In this document: in pieces, positions 22,207 to 31,993 of the stretch
Position numbering within the stretch: position 1 is the stretch's first letter
Layout: each line of letters starts with the position of its first letter
Source of the DNA: Gautieria morchelliformis
Taxonomy: Eukaryota > Basidiomycota > Agaricomycetes > Gomphales > Gomphaceae
Direction of reading: 5' to 3'
Assembly: GCA_015179125.1 (NCBI GenBank)
Contig: WHVA01000055.1
Location: 62,001-126,000 of the forward strand
DNA length: 64,000 bases
The notes under the pieces: model-generated
What the model saw: the letters and a program-made list of their open reading frames with translations, nothing else
Told to the model about the DNA's origin: nothing
Database searches by the model: none
Translations under genes and position numbers: made by a program

Positions 22207-23339
22207 TAATCCAGACGTCCGCGGCCCCACAGCTCGGAACCCTGCTTCCTAGGGCACGACCCGCGGCTGACAATCTCGACGGCGAGGGCGTAGTGCATGG
22301 TACTGGGTTGTCTATCATCTGTCCAAGCAGCAGGTCGATTTGTGGGGCTGTCAGTTTGACGGAAGGAGCAAGGAGGAGAATGAATGACGTCGACCATGAG
22401 AATAGAAGGCAAAGCGTCATAGCCCCGCGACCTACTCCGAGTCCGTCCTGGCCGTAGTATCAGCGTTCCGAGTCCGTCCTGCGGTAGTATAAGCGTTGAA
22501 GCCGGAAGCATCCATGGTTGAGGGCTATGCGTATGGTATCGAGGCGGTTGGCTCGACGCAACTGCCAGTTTCAGCATGCTACGAACCCGCATCGCTCGTT
22601 CTGGATACAGAAGCCATATTGTATCGATGCTTCTGCCGATTGGGAGGTAATATGGAAACACGACGCAGTGCCGAAACGAAGCCAGATGAGACGGAAGTCG
22701 ACGGGAGAAGGCTTCTACGTGTCCACCGCAGAGCTTCCCTATGCGATTGCCCTCTCCTGTCCGACATGCATACCTAGAATCAGTACGGGCGATGGATATG
22801 TCGAGTCAAATTGCGATAGATGTGGTTGAGCAGTGACGTGCTCTGTGCTAAAATACTTACGGCACCGTGTATCGGCCATCGGGGCGCTGTGCGACATGCG
22901 TTGCGCCCCTGCCACAGGCAACAGCCGTTTCCGAGCAGGGAGCCTATTACATAAAGCTGTCCTCCCTTTGTTCGCTGTTAACTCTGGAAGGTAATATGAC
23001 CACATTGCGTTTACTGCTCGTCCACTGAACCGCTAAAGCTTATTGCATTCTCTGCTTATTATCCGCATCGTGGACCTCTGAGTCCGGGCCTGGTATTGCG
23101 CCACTGCTTTTTGTCGCTGGTTACTGTATTGATTTGATGACCTCGTTTCCGGTGAAGCGTGTTGTTGATCCCCTTCGGTTCACTATTTAACCATTGCCTG
23201 TTCGTTGCTTTCCTTCTCTTCGCTGCGCACTCCACCCACTCTGTTTATTTTATCGCTTCATACTCCAGCCCCGTCCTAGCATTTTCGCCTCCACCTCCGT
23301 GCTCGCTGGTAACACATCCATCTCTTCCTATATTCCAGC
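22207..23339. other. Intergenic; one short unrecognised frame
   Basis: A plus-strand frame at 22518-22829 ends GFYVSTAELPYAIALSCPTC, then SNCDRCG and a stop. Its CPTC..CDRC pairing could bind zinc, but I recognise no family and see no start or splice support. The rest is the upstream flank of the next gene. Confidence 0.25.
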
Positions 23340-24721
23340 ATGTCCTCGCGCCGCACTGCTCACTGGGTTTCCCGTACCACCCCCGGCAGTCCACCTCCGC
23401 CCCCATCCCGGGCAGCATCCGCATATCCCCCACCCACGATATACCCAGAAAGCAGCGTCTCCAACCCCAATGCGAGCCGCTACACCGGCCGCTCCTCCCG
23501 CCCGGCCTCTTACTCTTACTCCCCCTCTCCCTCCCGCCCGGCTTCGCACTCTTACTCCCCCTCCCCCTCCCGCCCGGCTTCGCACTCTTACTCCGCCTCT
23601 CGCTCCCGCTCCCACAGCATCAGCGGCCCTCCCACCACCTCCCACCACTCCAGCTCCCGCTCCCACACCCGCTCCAGCTCGACGTCTCACCCTCCGTCAC
23701 ACCACTCCACCAGCGCGCACCACTCGTATGGCAGGCCATTGACTCCAGTCAGGTACTACGCGCCTAGCCAGGAGCCCATTATCGCACGTACGTCGGACGC
23801 GGACGGGCGGACGGGTGGCTATATGATCATCCCTCCGAAGGGGCAGCGGGTTGAGATTCTGGTGCGTCTTGCTTGCACCCGTCGATTTTTCGTACATGGT
23901 GAATAACCTTAATTATTCCAGCACCCAACGCCCGCCCGCCCGGCATATGTCACCCCTGCTTCCCCGTCTTCAAGTTACGCCACCAGCTCCTCATCGCGCT
24001 ATGCTTCTTCTACCAAGGAGAAGCCGCTATTCAAGAGATTGTTTGGAGTCGAGTGGGGTGATAAGCGCTCTAGGTGGGTTGGATCATCTATCGTTCTTTC
24101 AATTCTTGCTATTTTCTTTTCCAAATGCGCCGTTTATTCTTCGTTGTTTTTCGCTGCATATTCTCCTTCGTTTTTCTCTCCTTTCTCTGCCACGTCCAAT
24201 GCTGTGACCCAGCATGCGTGCTCTACGCCCCTCTTCGTCAGGTCCACGTCATTTTGACAGTCGTCTAGGGGTGTTATCTTCTTTATCCTATTTTTCTTCT
24301 AGTTAAGGAACCGCGGATCCATCACCAATTTTGGCCTTTTTTTTAAGGGGGGCACTAGGCGCCGAAATAGTCTTGTCATGATCATGATCATTGACTTCGT
24401 GGCGTGGGAGTTTGGTAGCTGCTCCCCTTGCGAAGAACGCATCTTCGTTCCTTTTTTCCTGTCTTCTTCGTCTTGCTTCCACTCTTCTTTTGTCTCAGGC
24501 GTTTATCAGGAACTAACGCGTCATCTCCTTTTAGTGCGTCGTCCTCAGCCTCAACGCGCACGTCGCGGACTCGCCGCAACTCAACCGGGGGGAGCGGCGG
24601 GGGTTGGACCGTGGTCCCCGGCGGGAGCGGGGCTCGTGTCGTTACGAGCGAGGGGCGGATTATTTCTAGCGGGGGCCGGGTTAGCGGCGGCGGGAGCGGC
24701 ACTAAAGTGGTGTATGTGTGA
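23340..24721 (+). CDS. Ser/Pro-rich low-complexity protein, three exons
   Basis: ATG 23340 opens exon 1 (to 23861), followed by intron 23862-23921 (GTGCGT..TTCCAG), exon 2 23922-24073, intron 24074-24534 (GTGGGT..TTTTAG, unusually long at 461 bp) and exon 3 24535-24721, giving 286 residues. The N-terminal half is Ser/Pro/Tyr/His-rich with repeats of RPASHSYSPSPS and SRSHS. A short conserved block GGYMIIPPKGQRVEIL follows, then EKPLFKRLFGVEWG, and a Gly/Ser tail (GGGWTVVPGGSG). Such proteins occur across Agaricomycetes as hypothetical proteins; the FKRLFG block is the only part likely to fold. All junctions keep the frame, so the gene appears intact. Function is unknown. Confidence 0.7.
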
Positions 24722-25087
24722 CGTGTTAGAGCATTTGTTTCTTCAATTTTCGGTCGAAGGTAGATTTGTGGGTCGTTTTTACTCCTTACTCATTCCAATT
24801 AGAAGTTGCATCGAAGGCACAGGGCTCGTATGAGAATGTTATGAATTGTACCGCATGTTAATAAATACTAGTAGTGGATATGTACTGGAGACTTTTCGGG
24901 GTCGTATGAGATCAGCGACAATAGATGAGAGCGGTCGTGAAGGGAATGGAAAATATATCCTCAGTGTGTACCTGATGGATATGGAGCTCTGCAGCACGAC
25001 AATATTGTATGGGCGGTCTCATCTGCCACCACGCACGATATAATTAGGTAACCTCAGACAACTCGTTCCATCTTTAAAGGTTGCATA
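24722..25087. other. 3' flank between the Ser/Pro-rich gene and segment C
   Basis: No feature is seen beyond short random frames. Confidence 0.3.
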
Positions 25088-26775
25088 CAGCCGGAGGGCC
25101 AGTAGCTCGATCGGATAAAGGTCGGGATGCTGTAACATCACGATCTGGCAGGCGGCACATGCACATTTCGACTCTTGTGACATCCTAAAGGCGAGTTTGA
25201 TCTACGATGAATATACCGAGTTGCCCGCGAATGATCGAGTTCGCGTGAAAAGTGAATAAAATCTTTCTGATGCATTTCGCGTTGAGAGACAAAGAACGCA
25301 TCTAGTCCCAAGGCTCGACAACGTATCCTTCTTCCAATCCATCCAGTATGGTCCGAAGCCATCCGTCCGCAGAGGATTCGATACGAGAATGTGAAAAGTT
25401 TGACTTTCTCGAGAGATCGAAGTCAACCACATGCCATTGATGCTTGTGTCCGTGATAAGGGCAGATAATACTCTGGTCTGTCGCAGGTGCCGCCAGGATA
25501 TTTCTCCATCGGATGTCCATGTGTTTGATACCGAATCGACCCATGTCACTGTATATTTCATGAACATCGGGCCTGCATGAATAGGAAGTTCAGAAGCATG
25601 AAGCATGCATAGGAGACCTGGCCAGACGAACTTGAGTGCTTCCAACGGAACACCTATGGGTATCACATCCCCGAGTCTTTCTAACACCAGGACTGAAAGC
25701 GAGGTCTTGTCGCTGCCATTGCGCACTGACGCCAGCTCGGCACGAGTTGATCTGATGATTTGGTCTCGTTTATCTCGACGTTCTTGTCTTAACTTCTCCC
25801 TCTTCTCATATTCCTCATTGCGCTTGAATAAAATGTCCCAGCCTGAGGTGGCTTCTATCACCAGACCATCAGGGGAGTGATCTGTCAATGCATAGGGGTT
25901 CCATGGTTCGGCCAAGTCGTCGTCATCCTCACTTGGGCTGTCTTCGCCCCGAACGTCTACCTCCTCCTCGTCGTAATCAGCATCGGACTCTGCCCAATCC
26001 AATACCTCGCTATTCTGCTCGATTTCAGCAGTAAAGAATCCATAGCAGCGTGCGATGGCTACTCCCTGAATATCCTCCATCTCTTCGTAAAACCAGGCCT
26101 CACGAGCCAGGTCGTCAGAACGGCGCCGAGCAGCGACTTTTATTACAAGGGACGGAAGAGCGTACTGATTGGTGTCATCAATCCCAAGAGGGTACACCGA
26201 ACCGACTCTGCCATAGCCGAGTCGTTCTGGTTCTAGTGAAACTTGGAGACAGAGGTTACCTGGAGGCGGGAGTTTGGAGGGCGGACGAACAGGTGGTAGA
26301 CCGCCGACAGTGGCATTGGCTTCTACCCTGGTTAGAAGTGGTTTTCCAGGCTTTGAGATGGTTTTAGATAGCGTCAACGGAACTTGGACGCCGTTGATTT
26401 TGATAACGCCGCCGATGATGAGCGACGAGAAAGCATTCGATGGCTGTAAAGAAGCAGCTCAAAGGCAAGTTTCTCCGAATAATGAGCTGCTTACGACGAA
26501 CGGCTCTGCCTGCATATGTGGTGTACTGAGAGACCTGCAGAGATTATCGCAAGGCGCACGTTGGAATTCTCGGCGGGTCTAGGTTGCTGAATTGGACATT
26601 AATCACTACTAGGTTCCGGTGTGCAGTTAATCGAGCGGAACACCCCAAAAAGATGATCGGCTCTCTTGGTAGCTATTATCAGCAATTTGGGCACTGATTT
26701 TTCGGTGCGTAATGTACTGGCAATAAATGCCCGGTGTTGCTGCAGTGTCCAGCAAGGCTTCGAATAAGTTTTCTC
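25088..26775 (-). repeat. Duplicated segment, copy C (inverted)
   Basis: This minus-strand copy spans the shared 5' flank (26771-26516) and the kinase-like gene (26515-25302) and ends near 25088 at the GAGCTACTGGCCCTCCGG word that also occurs at about 11680 and 17300. It is closer to B than to A in its 5' flank. Confidence 0.8.
25302..26515 (-). pseudogene. Kinase-like protein, copy C (frameshifted)
   Basis: Exon 1 is 26515-26495 (MQAEPFV), the intron ends in TTTACAG, and exon 2 starts at 26443. The first lobe is open and normal (GYGRVGSVYP, LVIKVA, WAESDAD acidic insert). At about 25610-25560, after KFVWPGL, the frame changes: the reading frame that continues gives unrelated sequence, while HMDIRWRN, VVDFDLS and the conserved end GYVVEPWD lie in another frame (25544-25302). 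Against copy B this is a small indel in the LTMHASEHPLL region. The product would lose the catalytic loop, so I call it a pseudogene. Confidence 0.75.
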
Positions 26776-26812
26776 GTCGCTTGGCGCCGGCGTCACTTTA
26801 TTCGCTTGCGCT

Positions 26813-27470
26813 CTAAGCTGTCACCTCCCCAGGAACTCGAGCAGTATGTAGTCGGTTCCCGCAGCAACGGTGCTGGGAGAGCGGTGCTGATCCGGTGCGC
26901 GACATAGAGGCATCGCGCCACTGGAAACAGGTGTCACGCGCAGGACTGAGTTCGAAGGGAAAAGTGATAAGATTGCTATCTACTCGGTGAGTACCTAGCA
27001 CTACGGGGCAGGCCATTGTATGCCCTGACGGGCCCCGGGCCCGGGTCGAGCTCAGGATCGGGAGCATTTTGTGCTCTTGGATCCGGGGGTGTTTTGTGCC
27101 TGGTGTCCCCTGTCAGCCCCGCGTTGTGGATCCGCAGCCTGCTGTTGTAGGCTGTGCGTGCTTGTCGTGCATCCTGCACGGCGCGTGTGAGCTGCTCATC
27201 GGGCTGCTGAGTGGCGTGGCTTTGGGCCACCACTTCCTTGGTGTTCTTTACTAGTAGCTCGAGGGCCCACGTGTGGCGGCGCGTGGCTGTGGCCTTTTTT
27301 CGCTGCCAGTGTGCATCTTCGAGCTCCACACTCTCCGTCGTTGCTTGTTAAGGTTGAGTTTGTACTGCAGTTTGGCTATACCAGGACGAACTCGGGTCTC
27401 GTGTCAGAGGGCTTGGCTTCAACCCCTTGGGTTGCACCCACTCTATGTTCCGCCCTAATTTCGGGAGCGG
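26813..27470 (-). mobile_element. Gag-like start of an LTR retroelement (fossil fragment)
   Basis: A minus-strand frame at 27329-26976 is Arg/Gln/Ala-rich and helical (LELLVKNTKEVVAQSHATQQ, then LTRAVQDARQARTAYNSRL), typical of the coiled N-terminal part of basidiomycete gypsy Gag proteins. It follows directly on the LTR-like sequence at 27470-28437 on the same strand. No pol part follows, so only a fragment is left. Confidence 0.45.
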
Positions 27471-28437
27471 TCTCGGCTATAAGCTGAGATATGGGTATTG
27501 ATATCGAGCAGAGGGTCTCAAGTACGATAAGCTAATTTGATATCTGAACTGAGGAGCTACTGTACATGGACTGGAGGTCTATATAGTAAAGTAGCATGCA
27601 GGGTCGTTGTTACGACCGTGCATTTCCAATCTCCGACCCTCAGTTCCGCACACTTTCTGAGCCCCCGATAGTTCTGATATCCCGCCCCTTGTTCTACTCC
27701 CTTGTTCCTTCGACTCTATTACTCGGACACTCTGGACCCACTTAATCGTTCATCAAGACCATATGTCCGGTCCTGCTTGTAGTTCGTTGTCAGATATGTT
27801 TTCCGACCCCTTGTCCTTTGACATTGTTTTACCTTACCCTGAACCCCCCTTGTAGTCCCCTTGTTCTCAATTAGTTAGTTCCCACGTATGTCCACCCGAC
27901 TTCCGCTCCCTCCGGAATTTGCTTAGCACTACCTCATTACATGTTGTCTCAGCTCTTTGTATAAAAACATCTCATGTATGTCTGCTATTCTGCAATCAGA
28001 TAATCGCCTTCAATATTTGATTTCCTTCGCTCCATCTCCTGTTCTTAGCACAGTGAGTCTAGCAAGACCTCCGTCTCTCCGCCTTCCGTTTTCCGACTCA
28101 AGTTCCGACTCACCTTCAGTTCAGTACTTTCCGATTTCCGACCTGCATTTCTGAAATACCTAGGATGATAGTTTGTTAGGGGCGCAACACGTAAGTTGAA
28201 GCCGCTGTCTTTTCCAGTTCTGACTTGTGGAAATCTCGATACGTAACAGTCACGAAGAGAACATGATCAGATCAACGGTCAGGGGAAACAAGGGTCAGGC
28301 AAACGGGGAACTAACTAATAAGGGAATCAGGGTGATGGGAAGTGTGAAGGTAAACCCAAAGGAAGCCGAGATATACGAGGTTCCTGAACGAGAGCCGAAG
28401 CCGAGCTTCAGTCCGGATTCGGGAACGGGTCGTAACA
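27471..28437 (-). repeat. Minus-strand LTR, split by a solo LTR
   Basis: The purine tract AAGGGGGAGGTAC (28450-28438) precedes TGTTACGACCC at 28437 on the minus strand, an LTR start. The LTR appears to resume below 27608, with ACGACCCTGCATGC and a TATA-like ACTATATAGA, after the inserted plus-strand LTR at 27608-28248. Its lower edge is approximate. Confidence 0.45.
27608..28248 (+). repeat. Solo LTR (TGTTAC..GTAACA), older copy
   Basis: This 641-bp unit is clearly related over its length to the LTR at 29219-29891: shared are the CCTTGTTC words, ATGTTGTCTCAGCTCTTTGT with its TATAAAA, the TTCTGCAATCAGA block and the GTAAGTTGAAGCC end. It starts TGTT and ends AACA. Flanking 5-mers are GTCGT and GTCAC (three of five match), as expected for an old duplication. 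Confidence 0.65.
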
Positions 28438-28474
28438 GTACCTCCCCCTTATGGCCAAACCCATGAGGCCATAA

Positions 28475-28759
28475 GTGAGATCCTGGAGATCACCGGGTTG
28501 GGGTAGTTACATGAGCTTTGTTTCGCGTTCTGCTTCTTGTCTTCTCCCATCATCATCAAAATCATGGATCATGCCAGAGACACATGAATTACCCATCGGC
28601 GAGGTCGATGAGGTTGATGAGGTCGACACGGAGCTCGCGCAGGCTGAGTGTGAAGCGGCGGAGCGGATGAAGGAGCTGCAGGAAAAGCAGCGACTTGCAC
28701 AGGAGCGCAAAGCTGCTGCCCACACTTCGCGCGGGGGTGTAATTCAAATGCATCCGTAA
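28475..28759 (+). pseudogene. Short coiled-coil frame inside LTR-element debris
   Basis: The plus frame encodes GEVDEVDEVDTELAQAECEA and RMKELQEKQRLAQERKAAA, an acidic stretch then a heptad-rich helix, as in N-terminal parts of some basidiomycete gypsy Gag or accessory ORFs. It lies beside the LTR start at 28437 and has no neighbours to prove its origin. It is treated as an element fossil. Confidence 0.3.
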
Positions 28760-29218
28760 GGTCAAATGCATCAGTAAGGCCAAATGCATTGGGTGAACGG
28801 TGCACCAAGGGCCGCCACTTGGCGCTGGGTGCGAGCGACGTCCGATGGGACATGTTGAACCACGGTGCCACACGTTGACAACGTGCAGCAGCATGCGGTC
28901 CCGATCGAGGGTGGGTGCGAGTGGGTGCGAGTGCTGCAAATGGTAATTGCCAGCGTGGACTGCCAAAAGTCAGCGGCCAGTGATGCCGGGCATCCCCAGG
29001 CCCGGTGAATCGTGTATTACTGATTAAAACCGCGCGCTGGCGGTCTGAACTGTCGGAGACTCAACTTAGGTCCCAAACAAATACTCATTATTGCCGAGAA
29101 ATGTAGCTTGCATTGCATCACGTGATGCAGTCACTTAGTAACTGTCTGAGTTCGAAGGAAGAGCTTTATCACTTCTTCCTCCAAACTCAGGTGCATAATA
29201 ACACATCAAGGTAGGTAA

Positions 29219-29891
29219 TGTTATGACCATGCTCGACCAACTCCGGTACCCCTGCACCTCCTCTGACTCTATTCCACAATGTCCGCACTTCAACCTTGTG
29301 AGCCCCTTGTTCTTCACATACTTCCCCTTATGACTCTATTCACCGGCCTTCCATACTCGACCCTCAGCACAGCAAGTCTGGAGCACCAGGAGTTCCATTT
29401 GTTCCACTATTAATTAGACCCATGTCCCCTTTGTTCTTTTGCCTATCCCTGCACCCCCTTGTAATTCCTCTTGTTCCACATTAGTTACTTACTCCATTTA
29501 TCCTAGTTACTTTGGCTCACACTGGAATTGCTTACCTCTACCTTCTGACATGTTGTCTCAGCTCTTTGTATAAAACCCAGTCATGTATGCCTCTGTTCTG
29601 CAATCAGAGAATCAACTTCGATACGTGACTCCCTTTGCACTGTTTCCTGGTCATATCACACCAAGTACTTGCAAGGCCTCTGTCTCTCTGACCTCCATCT
29701 TCCAACTTGATTTCTGATATCCAACTTAACTTGATTCTTGAACCCTTACCTCCTTCAGCTACAATACTTGACCTCTTCAGAGTTCCAATCTCCAATCTCT
29801 GAAATACTTAGGACAATAGTTGGGGGCACAACATATAAGTTGAAGCCACTGTCCTTTTAGATCCAACCTCCGGGATTCCCAATATGTAACA
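29219..29891 (+). repeat. Solo LTR with perfect 5-bp target duplication
   Basis: The 673-bp LTR starts TGTTATGACC and ends ATATGTAACA. The 5 bases GGTAA occur directly on both sides (29214-29218 and 29892-29896). It contains a TATAAAA promoter word near 29570. With no internal sequence it is a solo LTR, left by recombination between the two LTRs of one insertion. Confidence 0.88.
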
Positions 29892-29896
29892 GGTAA

Positions 29897-30157
29897 TGAC
29901 TCTACACATTTCTCCCATGTCTGGATGTCCCCTACCTCACACAAAGCATGTCCTCACCTGTAGCATGCCCTCACCTGTAGCATGTCATCACACTTCATCT
30001 GTCCTCACATATATCATATCCTCATACATCCCGTGTCCTCACACATCCCCACACATAGTGTGTCCCCAAGTATAGTGTGCATAGTGTGTCCCTTGTTTGT
30101 AATGTGTCTCTTGTTTGCAGCCTGTCCCCCGAGTATAGCTTGTCCCCTGTGCGTAGC
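29897..30157 (+). repeat. Degenerate minisatellite (TGTCCCC..GTAGCATG), left part
   Basis: Words such as GTAGCATG, TAGTGTGTCCCC and TAGCTTGTCCCC repeat about every 17-24 bases. The array continues on the other side of the gypsy element at 36873-37105. Confidence 0.75.
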
Positions 30158-30162
30158 GTGGC

Positions 30163-30634
30163 TGTCAGGGGACACCCTGTTTTCCATTCCCAGTTCCGAC
30201 TCCATTTCCGACTCCGCTTCCGGTTCCGATTCCATCTCCGCCTCCGCTTTCGGAAATGATTCCGCTTCGAGGAGAACTTCCACCAGTTCTGTTCGCCTCG
30301 CCAGTTCCACTCCAATTTCCGACTTCCACTCTCGGAACAGTGTCAGAAATCAAGCGACCCGCGTAATAGGTGGCATCAAGGGTCGATCAAGGGTTGGGGA
30401 GGTCAGGGAGGTGCAGGGTTGATGGCGGGTGCCAAGTGTTGTCCCTGGCTGCGCAGCGTAGTATAATATGGGCTTGCTGACATTGGGGGTCCTTAGACTT
30501 TTCTCTTTGGATTTCCCCTTGTCAGGTGAGAATCCCCTCCCTTGTATGCTCTGTTTGTTTATACATACTTTGGATTTCCCCTTGTCAGTTGTGTGGTAGT
30601 GTGATCTCCACAACCAACCAGGGTTGCCCTTACA
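30163..30634 (+). repeat. 5' LTR of the gypsy element
   Basis: It starts TGTCAGGGGACACC and ends GCCCTTACA. Its first 200 bases are dense in TTCCGA/TTCCGC words, and AGTATAATA near 30460 may be the promoter TATA box. Confidence 0.93.
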
Positions 30635-30821
30635 GCAGAAAAGTCTCTCCCCTAGAGGACCAGCGGTCGTACTGCGCGTTGCATTCGCCATAGGTGCGTT
30701 CGGAATCGGAGACAGCCACTCGGAGATCACGACCTCTTCCGCACACACGGCGTACGACAGCCCTTCTTCTTACGTCGAGCTCCCAACCCCGGAAATCCCG
30801 TCCCACATTTCTCCTTCCGAC

Positions 30822-31787
30822 ATGGAGCTGGACGATCGTCTTCGGAATATGGAGGAGGAATTGAGGCGGAACCGGATGAAGACCGACGCGATTGAAACAG
30901 CCTTACAAGCGATTTTGGCTAAGTTAGATATTCCACAAAGTGGTGGAAATGAAATGCTGGATGATCCATATTTCGGAAAAGCGGAACTGGCGGAAAAGAG
31001 GACGTCCGCGAAGTTAGCAAAGGTCAAACCCGCAACTCCGGCGGACTTTGACGGAGATCGGGAAAAGGGATGCGCATTCTTCAACACATGCAGCATCTAC
31101 TTTGCAATTGTCGGAGACCTCTTTCCGAACAACCAGGCTCAGATCCACTGGGCATTGTCCTTTTTCAAGTCGGACCGCGCAGCCCGTTTTGCAAACAAGG
31201 TGATCCGACATGAAGCGAAGGGCAAGGGGAACTACTTCCGGGACTGGGACGCCTTTGAGAAAACATTTTCCGACCAGTTCTGCCCAAAAAACGAGCAGCT
31301 CACAGCCCTTACGAAGCTTGAGGGGACAAGCTGGTACCAGGCCAAGGATCCGGTCGATGACTACATCGATCGCTTCCAGGAGCTCATCGACCTTGCGGAG
31401 TATGACGACGACAAGATGATCATCATCAAATTCCGACGAGGACTCGATCTGACACTCCAGAACCAAGTCGCACTGCTTGGGGATGGAGCTCCGGATTTTG
31501 ATGACCCGGAAGGGTGGTACCAAGCTGCACAGAGGGTGTCCCGGAACAGGGAAGCAAATGAGGCCTTCGTGGAGACAAACCGGAACATGACACGCAGTTC
31601 CGCTCATCCTACTCCACCTGTGCCAAAACCCGGAAGTGCATTCATTCCCACATGGAAAGTATTTCCGACGCTTGTTCCGCCTGCTCCTATTAGGAACCCT
31701 AGCCCTCCTCCCTCGAAGAGTGGCCCTGCCCCGATGGATGTTGACCGCATGCGCGGAAAATGCCACGGAACTATCACCTGCTTCTGA
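30822..31787 (+). pseudogene. Gag of the gypsy element
   Basis: The frame from ATG 30822 has a heptad helix (LRNMEEELRRNRMKTDAIET), then the retrotransposon Gag core PATPADFDGDREK, FFNTCSIYFAIVG, WALSFFKSDRAARFANKVI and FSDQFCPKNEQLTALTKLEG, then a Pro-rich linker. A CCHC knuckle-like GHYAREC word lies just beyond, near 31800. Gag forms the virus-like particle in which reverse transcription occurs. It is part of a fossil element. Confidence 0.85.
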
Positions 31788-31993
31788 TGTCAACAACCAG
31801 GCCACTATGCTCGCGAGTGCCCCCAAGCATTTGACATCCGGCTTATGACCACAGAGGAGAAACTCGACCTCCTTCCAGAGTTCCTTGCACTTGTGGACAT
31901 AAGTGGAGTGCCCACTGCGGAAGGAATTTCCAAAAATGCGGAACATGGTGCATCGGAAGCGGAAGATGCGTCGGATTTTGTGACGCGCAGCGG

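Noticed and set aside
23159-23767. 202- and 182-codon frames overlapping the Ser/Pro-rich gene
   Set aside because: They are Leu/Pro-rich alternative readings of the repeated TCCCGCCCGGC-type sequence. The chosen frame has fitting introns and a stop.
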